Shown one piece after another: positions 21,259 through 31,481 of a DNA stretch of 64,000 nucleotides. The notes beneath the pieces were generated by a model, which had not been told where the DNA came from, did not search any database, and saw nothing but the letters and a program-made list of their open reading frames with translations. The stretch spans positions 1,426,001 to 1,490,000 of the forward strand of contig JAMXDE010000008.1 in assembly GCA_026770025.1 (NCBI GenBank). Direction: 5' to 3'. A program made the position numbers and the translations under genes. Position 1 is the stretch's first letter. Each line of letters begins with the position of its first letter. The stretch is from Craspedostauros australis (lineage: Eukaryota; Bacillariophyta; Bacillariophyceae; Mastogloiales; Achnanthaceae).

Positions 21259-22815
21259 ATGGACTTGCTGGGTGATCTCGGTGCATCCGACCAGCTGACT
21301 TCAAGTACGTTCAGCTCCGTGGTTCATTGCTTCGGTGGATCATTTGGTATCGTACATGGTTGTGGAGTTGGCATTGCAGTTGGCATCAAAGCTATCGCAC
21401 TACATAATAATTGTCGCGTTCTTCTCTCCACATCCCACTCTTCCGAGGCCTCACTCAACCTTGCTCGTTTCCTTACCGTCCCTCAAATACAATGCTTGTC
21501 TGGCTCCATTCTCCACATATAATATTCTATTCTACAATATTATACTACATTACATCTGCACATAACTCCATCAGCCCGCGCGGAGAATGCCGTGCTGAAG
21601 GAACGCGTCAAGAAGTTGGAATCGCAATGCAAGATCTTGACGGTGGAGAATGAATCCTTGAAGGCAGAAGTCGAGATGTATCGCAACGATGCCGCCAACA
21701 ACGCTTCGTCGGATGGCGGTGGTACGAAGGCGTCGCAAGCAGGAGATGAGGTATCCGCAGATGCTCACGAGGACTTCGTGGTGTCCGGTGACGGCGTCTA
21801 CACGTCATCGTGTGAATTGACGTTGGAAGATCTGCATGGAAGCTCCAACATCCTGTCGTGTTCGTTGTCGCATGATGACACCGTGCTGGCGACGGGTGGT
21901 GCGGACAGCTGCGTCGCGCTGTGCCAATGGGGCGCGGGGCTGTCCGACGTGGATCTGGTCAAGCCCATCAAGGTGGATTGCGGAGCACCAGTCATCGCGA
22001 TGGACTTTGGACGCAAGAGCAGATTTTCCGTGATCGCCGCTGGTTGCATGGATGGTTCGGTGCATCTCATTCAGTACAAGACACCTCTGTCTGGATTGGA
22101 AGCGGAGGAAGTGTGCGCCGGCACCATCAAGCATGCGAAGTACGTCAAGCTGATTTCGTGGTTGGCAAATGATACGCTCGTCGCGACGGCGGCTGCGGAT
22201 GGAAGCGTGCAGATCCACAAGGTGACAGTCGGATTCGAACCCAGCGAGACCAACATCGAGAAGGTTCAGTCGTTACAACTCCCCGGTCCCATCGAAGCCA
22301 TGTGCTTCGTCCGCCGCAATTTGTGCTGCTACGCTCGTGGATCGCCGTGCCTGAATTTCTTCGGCCTCGACGACGGGTACAAGCAACGCAAGCTCAATCT
22401 CAACCAAGGCGTGCAGGGCGCCGCCAACTTCGACGAGCATGTTTCGTACTGCGTCATGGACATGTCGGTCTCCCCCAAGGACGACAAGTACCTGGCGTTG
22501 GCCACGGATACCTCCCGCAACATCATCTTGGACTGGGAGACGGGACGGCAGGCCCGCAATTTGTACGGCCACACCAACGACGGCTACTCCAATCCCAAAT
22601 TGGCATGGTCCCACAACGGCCAGTACTTGATCGGCAACACGCAAGCTGAATCCAGCGCCTGCGTGTGGGACATTGCCAGTTCCTCCATCACGAACCACCT
22701 TTCGGGCCACACCAACCTTGTGCGCGACATGTACTCGAGTCCCTCCACAGACACTCTCATCACGACGTCCTTTGATCGCAAGACCAAGATATGGATGACG
22801 CCTGTTGCGCCATGA
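21259..22815 (+). CDS. WD40-repeat protein with N-terminal coiled coil
   Basis: A small first exon (21259-21304, MDLLGDLGASDQLTS) joins exon 2 (21575-22815) across a 270-nt AT-rich GT-AG intron, giving about 428 residues. The junction yields TSTRAENAVLKERVKKLES, so the splice restores a continuous coiled coil (residues about 17-50, KERVKKLESQCKILTVENESLKAEV). The rest is a seven-bladed-type beta propeller: blades end in ATGGADSCVALCQW, AAGCMDGSVHLI, ATAAADGSVQIHKV, ATDTSRNIILDW, NTQAESSACVWD and TTSFDRKTKIWM. WD40 propellers scaffold complexes. I cannot place this protein in a named subfamily, and no enzymatic motif is present. Confidence 0.85.
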
Positions 22816-23031
22816 AGCAAATTAAAGTAGCACAGCCCGCGATCGGTGTGTTGGTACTTACCATGCGCAATCAAGCATATAGCAGCAATGGCACGCATAC
22901 CCACATTCTTCTCTTCAAGCAAGCAAGCGAAACTGCAACTCGGAGGAAATCGTTTCACGATGACGGAGCATGGCATGTATTTGTATGATACTACGAGGAG
23001 TGCAATGATTACTGACAGGCGACGCTCTACT

Positions 23032-24363
23032 CTACGTCTTTTGTCTCTTGCTGTTGGACGCCTTCTTCTTCCCGGTGCTCGTCCTGCCACACACAGCCAC
23101 GAGGGTAACGAGTTCCTTGAACAGCTCCGGCGTCAGTTTGTCCACGTTCATCTCGCACTCGTCTTCCGCAGCATTCTTGACCAACGCCGCCGGACACCGA
23201 TCATCGATCTTGACGATGATCTTCCCCAGATCCTCCTTCGACAGCTTGTACAAAGACCGCGCGAATTCGCGCTTTTCCTGCAACGACACCTGATCTCCGT
23301 TGCCGATCGCTGGCGGTGCGCTAACGTTGTTGGCCTTACTGCTGGTGGTGGTGGTGGTGCCGCTGCTCGGCGTCGCTTTGGTGGTGCCCGAGTCCTCCGA
23401 CAGTTTCTGATCACGCACGAACTTGGCGAATTTGTCCTCCCAGAGCTTGCTGAGGCGCTTGGCAATGACGAAGAAGTCGCTGCCGTCCTGATTGTACGTC
23501 ATGCAGTTGGTCCAGACGAGACGCACGTCGTTGGCGGCATCAAAGACGGTGTTGTATTTGCGACCGCTGATCCGCTTCTTGACGGTTCCCAAATCCATTG
23601 GCTTTTTGATGATTTGTGGATAGTCCATGATGCCTGTGGAGTTAGACTCAGTTTAGATGAAATTGAATATGCGCGTGCGCGAATGTTTTCAGGGATGGAA
23701 TGGGATGGGACGAGAGATCGTGAGCTGTCATGCACACGAAGAGAACAACCAATACCTATTGCCAATGCCTATTGTTGCATGCAAACCACGCTCATATCGC
23801 ATGCGAACGATGAATTCAATGATGAAGGCGACTTGAGGCGACCACGGAGGAGCTGCCAAACGTGCTCCGACAGGTAATCAGTGGTTTGACTTCCGCCTTG
23901 AAAACCAACGAAGTCCATCTCATGGGCCCATTGCATTCTGCTTCTCCCTTAGTCGCGTATTACACTTCAAATCGTACTCATATTCATATTCATATTCATA
24001 TTCATACTCATACTGCTACTCACCCAATCCCTTCCAATCCACAGGTTCTCGGAATGGTGCTGTTGTGTGCGCAAAGAAACGAACAAAGAGGAGAGGTGAG
24101 AGACGAAGAATTGGCACACTCGCAACGTGCATGCGTGCACAGAGCATTTCACCACCGCCATCTTTTTCAACATGGTCCATCCGCGGAATCCTCTTCTGTT
24201 GCACAGTCAATCGCAGCTGCTGTGCAAGTCAGACACACCCAAATCGACCCAGCACGATAGCAAGCAAACTGCATGTTGACAACTCACCAGCATCTGCCCT
24301 CGCCATCACGGCTGTGACGATCTTGGACAGCGCCGTCCACTGTGCATCGGATGTTGGTGCCAT
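23032..24363 (-). CDS. Small BET-type bromodomain protein
   Basis: I reconstruct three exons: 24363-24288, a 36-nt microexon 24059-24024, and 23633-23032. The introns (228 and 390 nt) both have GTGAGT donors and CAG acceptors, and both junctions are phase 1. The product is about 237 residues. Residues 1-105 form one bromodomain: QWTALSKIVTAVMA (helix Z), PFREPVDWKGLG from the microexon (the ZA-loop 'shelf'), IMDYPQIIKKPMDLGTV, and NDVRLVWTNCMTYNQDGSDFF with the acetyl-lysine-binding Asn. A Ser/Thr linker follows, then an ET domain (SLQEKREFARSLYKLSKEDLGKIIVKI...EDECEMNVDKLTPELFKELVTLV) and a basic tail, GKKKASNSKRQKT. BET proteins bind acetylated histones and recruit partners through ET. The protein begins almost directly at the bromodomain, with a single copy, which is unusually short. 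Confidence 0.88.
23975..24012. repeat. Hexanucleotide repeat in a bromodomain-gene intron
   Basis: Several tandem copies of TATTCA/CATATT lie just downstream of the microexon's donor site within the 390-nt intron. Confidence 0.7.
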
Positions 24364-24929
24364 TGTTGCTGCGTTGCTTCCACCGTTTGTTCTTGATGCT
24401 GCTGTACGAGTATGGTGGTGTGATTGTCGTTGTCAATGATGCGATTTGGTTTCTTGTTGTTTTTTGCTTTCGTCGTGTTCGACTTTGTGTGTTCTGCGAC
24501 CGCACGTGTTTCCGTTTGTGGACAATCGCCATCTCGCTCAAAATTTGGCGATCGATACGTTCGACTCAACTGTCTCTAAATTTTGGCGCGAAGTGCGACG
24601 AGATAGCATGCTACGACTACTAATGCCGCGTAAGCTCGGGCCCTATCCAATTCTTTGTCTCAAATTGGTGACACTGCTCGTAGGGACAGCAAGGTACGGC
24701 AAGCCACAAGATCCCACAAGTACGTACTCCAACGAAGATCCCTCATAGAGTAGATACCATGCACCGCGATAGTCGACACGGCATGATATGTAGGTGTAAT
24801 ATGTGCAAAACTCATTGATGAGATCATTTGATGTCGTATAATATTTCGGAATAATGGAGTGCGGCATGCTCGGGTCACCCGACGGATTTGGTGGAGAGGT
24901 CGTCGGCACCATTACATACGTTGGTGGAA
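24364..24929. other. Intergenic, two minus-strand genes
   Basis: This 566-bp gap holds the bromodomain-gene promoter and the 3' region of the FAD-binding protein gene. No credible ORF is visible. Confidence 0.6.
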
Positions 24930-27292
24930 TCATGTTGCGTTGGCGTGAGGAGGCAGGCTGTACAGATTGCAAATTAGAGTCTGCACGAACTGAAAGTAGT
25001 TCTCTGCGGTTCCGCGCGCTTCGTAGTGCAGATTGATCAGCTCCTTGGCCGATGCAAGGTCCGCCATCCACTCCTTGCCCATCTTGTCCTTGTGGTATTC
25101 CTGCGCGCTGTTCAAGACTGCATTGAGATGGCCCGTGGCAACGGCAAGCTGGACCAGGCTCCCGGCTGCTTCGCACGCCAAAGTGGCACCGTAGGCCGCC
25201 ATGGGATTGGGCGGCACGCAAGCGTCACCGCCGCATACCGCAAAGTTGGCGTGCAATCCATCCAGCAGCTTCTTTTCTGTGATGGTGCATCGCTTGGCCA
25301 TCTTGACCTGGACGGTGTACTCGCCATCCAGCACCACGGATCCATCCTTCGCAGCGTCATTGCGCTTGGCGAGGTTATGTTCATTGGCGGGGGCGTTGGT
25401 GAAGATGTAGTCAAACCGTTGGTTCGATGCCTCATTCGATGCCATGGTTGCCATCGTGCTCTGGGCCTGCATCTTCTTTTGTGCGTACTCCTTGTCCCAT
25501 TCGGCGTCAGCGGTGTCCTGGTGCGCGATCTTGTACGCGTTCTGAGATTCCAGATTATGAACGACGCGCGCAATGTCCTCCGGTGTGCTCCTGGCGCTCT
25601 CGATGGTGTAGTGCCATTTTTCCGCGCCAACTTCTCCACCTCGTGTGCAGTAGGCGTCCGTCTTCAGGCTGCGCATGATGTGGTGCGTTTTGATGCGTAG
25701 CGATGCGGTTTGATGAATGCAAAATAGCGCGCAGTGTCGTGTGATGGAAATAAATGAAAACAAATGGAATGGGAGATGGCGGTGTCAGCGCGTACTGGCG
25801 ACGAACGAGAGCAAGCAGTCGACATATTCAGATCAAAGCCTTCCAATCAACCACAGCATACACGTTAGCGTAACATTCCGTACCTCGGTTTGACGCGCAG
25901 CCACATCTTGCAGTAGGAATCCAGATCCGGAAAGTCCGAGATGTTCATCCATTCCCGCAATCCCGGCGCGACGTCGGGTGTCCGCGTGCCACAGAACAAG
26001 GCGACGATATCTGTCTTATCGGTGCCTTCCCAACCATCCCTCCAGACAGCATCGTTGGTGCTTTCAAACCGGACGTCGCATCCGTACCGGCGAGCCGAAT
26101 CCAAGGCAGCCTTGATGGCTGCGCCGATGATGATCTGTACTCGGTCCGATTCCACGACATCGGTGCTTCCATCTTCGTGCGTTACGTTGATGCGTTGCCG
26201 ATTCTCTATGAGGGTTTGGTATGCTTTCTCATCCACGAGATTCGCGGCAATGTCGTAGGCACGCCAACTGGCATTTTGGTACTGTCACATTCATAGTGAT
26301 GATGTTCATGGCATTAATGACGTCGTCACGGTTGGCAATAGTGCGAGAGAGGAAGGTGAGCAATAGTACAAGTTGCAACAAAGCACGATCAGACGCATCA
26401 CGCTTCGCAAGATGACTCACACCATGCACTGTAGCAATCGAATACTCATAGAGTGCAGGATGAGGCGCAGTCGCTCATACAACCGCACTCGTACGACTAC
26501 ACCACAGGAAATTCTTACCCGACTCGTCACGCTGCTGGGCCCATCTTCTTTGCGCTTTTCGATCGCCATGGTCTGCACCCCGTTCTTGGCAAGGCCACTT
26601 GCAGCAATGCTGCCCCCAATGCCACAGCCAACCACCTTGACCGTGACCGGCAACGATTTACGCGGTACCCTTTGCACGAAGGAAAAGGAGTTTTCGTAGA
26701 AATGGACGGGGTACCGACGAAAGAACTCCTCGAGCCATCCGTACTGTTGGAGCAGCAGATAGAGCCGTTCCTTGGAATCCAGACAGTAGATATCGAAATG
26801 CTCGCTGCTTGCGCCTGGCGCACCTCCTTGGAGCCGTTCGTCTGAAGCCAGCCCCGCTCGGGCTAAGGTGGCATCCAATCCGGGTCCCATGAATCGGTAA
26901 ATGAGCTTGGAGACGGTCTCCAACAGGACATCGCGGATCTCGTTTTCTTCCTGACGCAGTTTGCTGAGGACCATGGTGACGGACGGCACGTGGTGCCAAA
27001 CATGGGCTTGGATCGCACGCTGGGGCAAGTTCCGGATGGTGTCGTTCGCCATGAATTCCTGGACGGCACCCACCGCGATGTCCAGATCCTTCTGGGAGAC
27101 ACCCTCGAGGGTGGGAACCGTTGTCGATGTCGTCATCATGGTTGATGTCGTTGATGTTGATCTTGATGTTGATGCTGTCCTTCTGGAATGGCGCAAACGT
27201 CGAAAGATTCTTGTGTGTATTCTGTTTTGTTGTGTGGAATGGAAGAGAGTTGTGCAAATGGGATGAACGGAAGCATTGACGAGAGACGTCAT
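24930..27292 (-). CDS. FAD/NAD(P)-binding oxidoreductase-like protein
   Basis: Three exons, 27292-26519, 26281-25884 and 25668-24930, give about 636 residues. The introns are 237 and 215 nt (GTAAGA and GTACGG donors). The first junction restores VTSRYQNASWRAYDIAANLVDEK. The second acceptor, after GCGCAG, is the best in-frame choice but not certain. A Rossmann dinucleotide-binding motif, VKVVGCGIGGSIAASGLAKNG, lies near residue 215 and ends in an acidic-basic stretch (IEKR), as in flavin monooxygenases that bind FAD. An arginine-rich, Ser/Thr-rich N terminus (RIFRRLRHSRRTASTSRS) could be an organelle presequence; a later ATG pair at 27139/27136 would remove it. The middle of exon 2 has GAAIKAALDSARRYGCDVRFE, like the second part of an FAD-binding fold. 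Substrate unknown. Confidence 0.7.
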
Positions 27293-27699
27293 CGATGAAA
27301 GAGGGCTTCTTCTTTCGTCGTGGTGGTTCTGGTTGAACACAGCGTCAACGAATGGAACACAATGCAAACGTCACCATTCCGCGGACGAGAACGAACTTCT
27401 CTCCTTCGCTCTGACTTTGTTGTTCTTTGGGGAACTTGCGCGAGGTTGAATTGTTCCAATCGTGGTTCTGTTGTTCGAAGTTAGTCATGATCTTGCGGGA
27501 CACAGCGAATCCTGACAAATCGGTGTCCCGAACTGGCCCGTGCGATGGGTTGGAAGGCAGCTCGTCCCACACGCACTTCTAACATGGGAGAGACGAAAGT
27601 ACTCGAGGAGATTATCTTGTGTCATTAAAGCAATGTACTGTAGAGAATTGGCACTTGCAGATCGGGCATGCCTGCTCCTTCTGCTACCTGTGACCCGGC
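27293..27699. other. Intergenic
   Basis: This 407-bp stretch holds the promoter of the FAD-binding gene and the 3' end of the methyltransferase gene. Nothing else is seen. Confidence 0.6.
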
Positions 27700-28371
27700 T
27701 CACTTTTTGCGGACCAGCGTGACGCCGTCAGCAAATGGAAGCATGACATGATCGACACGATCATCCTTCTTGACGTGCTGGGTGATGTTTCGCAGCGCGA
27801 CGGTGTCCGAATCCGTGATGGATTCGTCGAAGACGTCGCCAGACCAGAAGACGTTATCGATGGCGATGATACCATTCTTGCGCACGAGCTTCATGAGCAG
27901 CTCGTAGTACTCGATGTAACCGGGCTTGTCGGCATCGATGAAGGCGAAGTCGAACGTGTCATGCAGCACTTCATCGACCATGCTTTGCAGGGAGTCCTTG
28001 GCCGGTCCGATGCGCAGATCGATGCGATCGTCGACGCCTGCCTCCTTCCAAAATGGTTTTCCGATCTTGGCGTAATCGTCGTTCACATCGAGCGCGACGA
28101 TCTTGCCTTCTGGACCGACGGCGTCCGCCATGACGAGCGTTGTGTACCCAGTGTACACGCCTACCTCGATGATGTTCTTGGCTCCCATGGCTGGGAGAAG
28201 GACCTTGAACATGGAAGCCTCGGTGGGATCGCCCATCATGACGCTGGACTCATGGTTGGCTGTCGCCAAGCGAAGCTTCTCGGCAACCTTGCTCTCCCGA
28301 AACCCATGCTTGAGCACGTACTCGTTAACGGCCCTGGAGACGATGCGGGGTGTTTGGAATTTGGCGCTCAT
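27700..28371 (-). CDS. SAM-dependent O-methyltransferase (CCoAOMT-like)
   Basis: A single exon of 223 residues matches Methyltransf_3 enzymes end to end and is the usual length. The signatures are MGDPTEASMFKVLL, the SAM-binding loop NIIEVGVYTGYTTLVMADAV (motif I), IVALDVNDDY (motif II acidic residue), FDFAFIDADKPGYIEYYE (metal-binding Asp and motif IV) and IIAIDNVFWSGDV. These enzymes methylate catechol-type hydroxyls using a divalent cation. No targeting peptide is visible, so it is probably cytosolic. The physiological substrate cannot be told from sequence. Confidence 0.93.
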   Translation of the reverse strand: MSAKFQTPRIVSRAVNEYVLKHGFRESKVAEKLRLATANHESSVMMGDPTEASMFKVLLPAMGAKNIIEVGVYTGYTTLVMADAVGPEGKIVALDVNDDYAKIGKPFWKEAGVDDRIDLRIGPAKDSLQSMVDEVLHDTFDFAFIDADKPGYIEYYELLMKLVRKNGIIAIDNVFWSGDVFDESITDSDTVALRNITQHVKKDDRVDHVMLPFADGVTLVRKK

Positions 28372-28955
28372 GATGCTGGTGGCCTGTTTGGTGTGGTTGC
28401 TCTGATAACTTTGGAAGTTGTGGTCGATTCGATGAAACGTGCGTCACATTCCAACAGACCTGCTCGGCGTCTTGAACATCGCCGCTGCCCTTTCCTGGAA
28501 CAGTTTTTCTTGTTGTGGTTTGGAGATTCTCTTTTCTCGAGTCGTTGCCGGTTGCGATTGGCAGTCACGCCATGCCAACCATAAGTAGCTGTCCAAGTCT
28601 AGAGAGGGAGAAGGACAATGTGCGAGCAGACATTAACGATCTCTACGTATCATACGTCGCACAAACCCGAGAGTACAGGCACCATCTCCCTTCCGTGCAT
28701 GCGTTCATAGCTTGGAGAGGTCCAGATACGAAGAATGGCATAGAGAACACGAGGTGACATCGGAATGGGAGCGTGAGACGACAAGGAATGGGCAGTTGTC
28801 TCCAGAGCAAAAGAATTGCGCAGCACTCTCTAGAGAGTTCATGCTCATGCTCATGTTCCTGCCGCTGCTGTTGCCGTCGTTGTTGTCTCAGCTACTCTCC
28901 GTACATGAGCCATCAACCTCCAAGGTCAGCCATGAAAGGATCACCAGCTCTTCTG
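28372..28955. other. Intergenic
   Basis: This 584-bp gap holds the methyltransferase promoter and the 3' region of the RPC8 gene. Only short unsupported ORFs are present. Confidence 0.6.
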
Positions 28956-30002
28956 TCATTCTTCTTCGTCGTAGTCTTCGGCACCATCTTCTTCCGCATC
29001 GGCTTGTGCGTCTTCATCATCTTCCTCATCGCCTTCCTCTTCTTCCTGCGGCTCCCACCAGCTTGTGCAACCAAGGCCATCTTCACAGATAGATGCCACA
29101 ATCTTCATGGTGGCCGGCATCGTCGATGCTTCCGTAAGATCGACGGATATACTGCGCTTGCGCAATGGCTTGTCTCGTGATTTGACTTCTTCGTCGCCCT
29201 TGTTGGTGGCGGATGGAATCGTTTGCGAATGTGCTGTTGTGGTTGTCGTTGCCTGCACGCCCTTGGCAGTGTTGGTGACCTGGGTGAAGTGAATGGATTT
29301 GACCTTGAACCTGATTTCCGCGCCGATCTCCATTTCGAATCGGTCGGCTCCATCCTGTTCTTCTTCTGCTTCTTCATTGTTTGCTTTGGTCTCGTCAGCA
29401 GCAGCATCTTCTTGTTTTATAGAAACGGTTGCATCGCCATCATTCCGCCGTATCTTTTCCTTGCCGTTGGCAGGAGCAGAAGTATCAGCAGCAGTATCGT
29501 GTCCATTCTTTCCGGCGCCAACGGGAGCAGCAGCAGCATCATTGTCACCTTTGTCATTATCCTCGTCATTCGTTTCGTCTTCGTCGTCTTCCTCTTCGTC
29601 ATAATTCGGCTGCCAAACCCACAGCCCGAGCTTCTCGTCATAATGGCTCGGCCGCAGCATCCAGTACGCCGGAATGAAAATGTCTTGAAAGAAACCAACG
29701 CTGACTTGAATGCCGTTGGGCGAGCTCTTGATGATATGCCCGGTGCAGACCTCCTCCACGAAGGGACGGAAGACGACGAGCCGGAAGAGGCATTCGTGAT
29801 GACATCCGCCGTCGCCCGGCACGCACGAACCGTTCGTGATCTTGAGGCAGTCGCCGTAGCGGCAAATGACGAGACCGATATCCATGAGGACGCGATTGGG
29901 GTACTTGATATCGAGCTCGTTGTGCAACGCCTTGAGGGTGGGCAACGCCAGCATGTTGGCCGGGATGCGCACCGTGTCGACGGTCGTCGTCAAGATGAAC
30001 AT
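28956..30002 (-). CDS. POLR3H: RNA polymerase III subunit RPC8 (Rpc25)
   Basis: One exon from ATG 30002 encodes 348 residues. The N terminus, MFILTTTVDTVRIPANML, and VLMDIGLVICRYGD are those of the RPB7-N/SHS2 domain. GDGGCHHECLFRLVVFRPFVEEVCTGHIIKSSPNGIQVSVGFFQDIFIPAYWM is the S1/RNA-binding part, and the family ending ASICEDGLGCTSWW is present near the C terminus. RPC8 forms the stalk of Pol III with RPC9 and takes part in initiation. Human and yeast proteins are about 200-212 residues. Here an Asp/Glu/Asn and Ala-rich insert of roughly 90 residues sits between WVWQPNYDEEE and MEIGAEIRFKVKSIHF, and a strongly acidic tail of about 30 residues is added after SWW. The ORF can be extended 11 codons upstream, but homology favours 30002. 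Confidence 0.92.
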   Translation of the reverse strand: MFILTTTVDTVRIPANMLALPTLKALHNELDIKYPNRVLMDIGLVICRYGDCLKITNGSCVPGDGGCHHECLFRLVVFRPFVEEVCTGHIIKSSPNGIQVSVGFFQDIFIPAYWMLRPSHYDEKLGLWVWQPNYDEEEDDEDETNDEDNDKGDNDAAAAPVGAGKNGHDTAADTSAPANGKEKIRRNDGDATVSIKQEDAAADETKANNEEAEEEQDGADRFEMEIGAEIRFKVKSIHFTQVTNTAKGVQATTTTTAHSQTIPSATNKGDEEVKSRDKPLRKRSISVDLTEASTMPATMKIVASICEDGLGCTSWWEPQEEEEGDEEDDEDAQADAEEDGAEDYDEEE

Positions 30003-31481
30003 CGTCTCCGCGAGTCTTCGTGTGCATTCGCACAAGCGGGCCTTCGTTCGGAGGGTGCTGGTGGAACAGTCGTGCGAATAATGTGATTTGATCGATGTGG
30101 CTTGTCGCTATAGCTTGCTATTGCTGAGATGTAAGAGTGGCAGTATGCATCAGGCACGGTTGCTGCGGAGGATGGTGCGAATGTGCTGGAGTGGAGACGT
30201 CTGCAGATTGTGGATTGCAGGTTGCAGATTGTTGACTCTTTGTGTTTTGTGCAGACGTTGAGTCTGGTTGTCCATGTCTGTTGTTGTTTGGTGATGATCT
30301 CGTTTGGTGACATTTGTGTTTGGGATGGCATCTTCCGACGCCGTACAGACTATACGGAAAATCTAGTTTTACTTCACGTACTCCAATGAAGAATAGGACG
30401 TCTTGTTCTGAGCAGAGTAGCTCGAAGGGCAAGTTGCAAGCCATCGCATGGTTGAAACAAGTAACACCTCGAAGCAATGACAACGAGGAACCAATCTAAA
30501 TTCATGCAAAGTTCACATGGAGTAGAGTAGAGCAGAGCAGATTCGAGAATGGCCTCTAACCTAAACTATCGAGACCAGATGAGTCAATGGCAGCAATGAA
30601 CAAGGCATGGAAGCAATTGAATCCACACACATCCCCATCGACACAACACCATGGTGGACATCACCCTTCCTTGTTGGTGGCGACACTCGACAACGGGCAA
30701 TCAAGGCAAATAGTGGGATCCTGTTGATCACGATGCCATCCATCAAGGCGATGATCGGTCACGTCATCAGAAGCCAAGCTGACACCGCGGCTGCATCCAA
30801 CACCACCAACGGTCGCACCATCCCTCTCCCGAACTTCCATCCCACGCATGTTCGACACGCCCTCAACAAGCGGAGACGCCACATGGCGTGGCTCTGCCCT
30901 CGCTCTGCCCTCGCTCTGTGCACTTGCAGGAACGTGACACCAAGGCGAACGCCACAACCGTCCAACAAAAAACAGGATGAACGGAAAGAATGACAAATTT
31001 GGTCTTGTTTCGAATCTTGTGATTTATGGTATCTTTTGTCAACCGACAAACATCACTTTTGACCACATCGACTAAGAAATGACGTCAGCGGCGACCAATC
31101 ACTTGGCAGATGTCTGCATGACACCGTTGCGAGTCACCGAGCAGATTGCGTGGAATGGAATCAGAACCAAAAGATTTGACGAACGTCAACTGGACGTCCT
31201 CCCCTTTGTGCCTACATGTGTGGTGCAGTACCACTAGTCGTACGTAGTGCAGCGTGGGGGGAAGCCCGATCAGCCACAGAGAGACACCCACCCATTCACA
31301 TGAGCACACTTCTCTCCATCCGTGCTGCGCTGCTACTGCGAGCCACAATACGTACATCTGGCGAGCTGCCGCTGTCACCACACCGATCCATAATCATAGG
31401 TCGTACCGCACATTCATCCGTTGGCATTCGCAGGTGACATCACAAGAAGCAGAGGCATCGTGCATCCGCAGGAGCACCATC
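30003..31481. other. Intergenic region between divergent genes
   Basis: About 1.5 kb separates the RPC8 start (minus) from the DnaJ-like gene start (plus). It holds small ORFs such as 30607-30993 with no family features and no codon-like bias. I see no RNA gene. Confidence 0.55.

Noticed and set aside
30607-30993. A 128-residue ORF in the gap before the DnaJ gene
   Set aside because: It overlaps open minus-strand frames, has no domain pattern, and no conserved start context.
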